From the NCBI GenBank assembly GCA_002478575.1, contig DLOX01000245.1, forward strand, positions 4,740 through 11,587: 6,848 bases of DNA, read 5' to 3'. The position numbers and the translations under genes were made by a program. Shown piece after piece: positions 6,296 through 6,848 of the stretch. The notes beneath the pieces were generated by a model. That model searched no databases. It worked only from the letters and a program-made list of their open reading frames with translations, and was not told the origin of the DNA. Source of the stretch: Sphingomonadales bacterium UBA7473. GTDB lineage: Bacteria > Pseudomonadota > Alphaproteobacteria > Sphingomonadales > Sphingomonadaceae. Positions within the stretch are counted from its first letter, which is position 1. Each line of letters starts with the position of its first letter.

Positions 6296-6848
6296 ACCAA
6301 CCGACACGACACCTGTTAGAAAGCGGACGCTGGGCCGCACGATTGGCTTGTTGTTTATCATGTTTGCAGCGGGCCTTGCCGTTGCAGTTTGGGCGCTGAC
6401 ACAAACGGACTTGGGAAAGCAGCTTTTGCCCCCAGCCCCTGCGCCGATTGAAGTTGATTCAGCGAAAATTGCGCAAGCGCCCGGAATTTCGGAACCCGCT
6501 CTTGTTCAAAGCCAGCCTGCGCCTGTGGCGGGCGACATTGCTGGTCGTCTCGCACTTTTGGAAGGGCGATTGGCGCAGGCTGAGGCAAGAGGCACGGGCA
6601 GCGCGTCTGCCGGCTCTGCAACCAGCCGCATCCTTCTTCTCATTGCGGTTCGGCGCGCTTTGGAGACTGGTCGGCCCTTGGGTGGCTTGGAGGCCGAGCT
6701 TAATGACTCGATGGGTGCAAGCACACCTCATTTGGTCGCCGCAGTAAAAGAAGCGGCGGACAATCCAATGACCTTGGCCTTGCTTCAGCAAGAATTTGAC
6801 GCGCTCCGCCCGCAATTGGATGGCAGCGGAGAGAAATGGTGGGCGCGA
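6288..6848 (+). CDS. Single-pass inner-membrane protein, HemX/mitofilin (Mic60)-like (3' end outside the window)
   Basis: The frame is open from ATG 6288 to the window end, giving 187 residues with no stop. Residues 1-17 are short and basic (RKR at 11-13, R17), followed by one hydrophobic segment at about 18-37 (IGLLFIMFAAGLAVAVWALT). This suggests an N-in anchor with the rest in the periplasm. A proline- and alanine-rich stretch (about 48-82) leads to a very short candidate coiled coil (RLALLEGRLAQAEAR, 87-101), then an amphipathic helical region from about 113 (ILLLIAVRRALETGRPL) that resembles the C-terminal region of alphaproteobacterial mitofilin-like proteins. In that group a mitofilin/HemX-type gene commonly follows hemD. 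The start overlaps hemD by 8 bp and has AAGG at 6276-6279 with an 8-nt spacer. Function is not provable here: envelope-membrane contact or scaffolding is known for mitofilin relatives, while a direct haem role is unproven. Confidence 0.72.
   Translation, partial: MTEPTDTTPVRKRTLGRTIGLLFIMFAAGLAVAVWALTQTDLGKQLLPPAPAPIEVDSAKIAQAPGISEPALVQSQPAPVAGDIAGRLALLEGRLAQAEARGTGSASAGSATSRILLLIAVRRALETGRPLGGLEAELNDSMGASTPHLVAAVKEAADNPMTLALLQQEFDALRPQLDGSGEKWWAR

Noticed and set aside
6358..6815. Several minus- and plus-strand frames of 72-118 codons near the right end.
   Set aside because: The open-ended plus frame from 6288 overlaps hemD in operon style, has a ribosome binding site and a membrane anchor, and accounts for this region; the others look like shadows.
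1..6848. A search by eye for mobile elements, CRISPR-like repeats, tRNA genes, riboswitches or foreign-looking segments.
   Set aside because: No direct repeat arrays, terminal inverted repeats, cloverleaf-like segments or transposase motifs were seen, and composition looks even across the window.

Overview
This is an ordinary chromosomal window from an alphaproteobacterium, most likely of the order Sphingomonadales. That placement is inferred from the moderately GC-rich, densely packed sequence, the tsaD-gpsA pair divergent from hemC-hemD plus a membrane protein gene, the two-domain Sua5-type enzyme, and the general look of the proteins. No database search was possible, so the family is uncertain. 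No insertion sequence, phage gene, tRNA, rRNA, CRISPR array or integration site was seen.

Layout from left to right. A partial acyl-CoA dehydrogenase of the N-terminally extended (DmdC-like) class runs leftward off the window start (1-488, minus). Divergent from it is a Sua5-type threonylcarbamoyl-AMP synthase gene (576-1475, plus), followed after 71 bp by alanine dehydrogenase, ald (1547-2644, plus). ald meets the leftward pair tsaD-gpsA (4649 to 2641, minus) tail to tail, with overlapping stop codons. A 42-bp gap separates tsaD from the rightward cluster hemC (4692-5609), hemD (5609-6295) and a single-pass membrane protein of the HemX/mitofilin type (6288 to the window end, cut off). Coding sequence fills nearly the whole window. 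No gene-free stretch reaches 300 bases; the longest gap is about 87 bp.

How the genes work together. The Sua5-type protein and TsaD catalyse the first and last steps of t6A37 tRNA modification; the partners TsaB and TsaE are not here. HemC and HemD are consecutive enzymes of tetrapyrrole synthesis, from porphobilinogen to hydroxymethylbilane to uroporphyrinogen III. GpsA makes sn-glycerol 3-phosphate for phospholipids, and Ald interconverts alanine and pyruvate. The acyl-CoA dehydrogenase belongs to acyl-CoA oxidation. Gene overlaps (tsaD/gpsA 4 bp, hemC/hemD 1 bp, hemD/membrane gene 8 bp) indicate two tightly coupled operons.

I found no undescribed system. The observations most worth a second look are a pair of possible hairpins in the tsaD-hemC gap that would cover the hemC ribosome binding site, with one arm arrangement that also covers that of tsaD; the antisense overlap of the ald and gpsA stop codons inside a short stem; and the mitofilin-like gene with a very short coiled coil.
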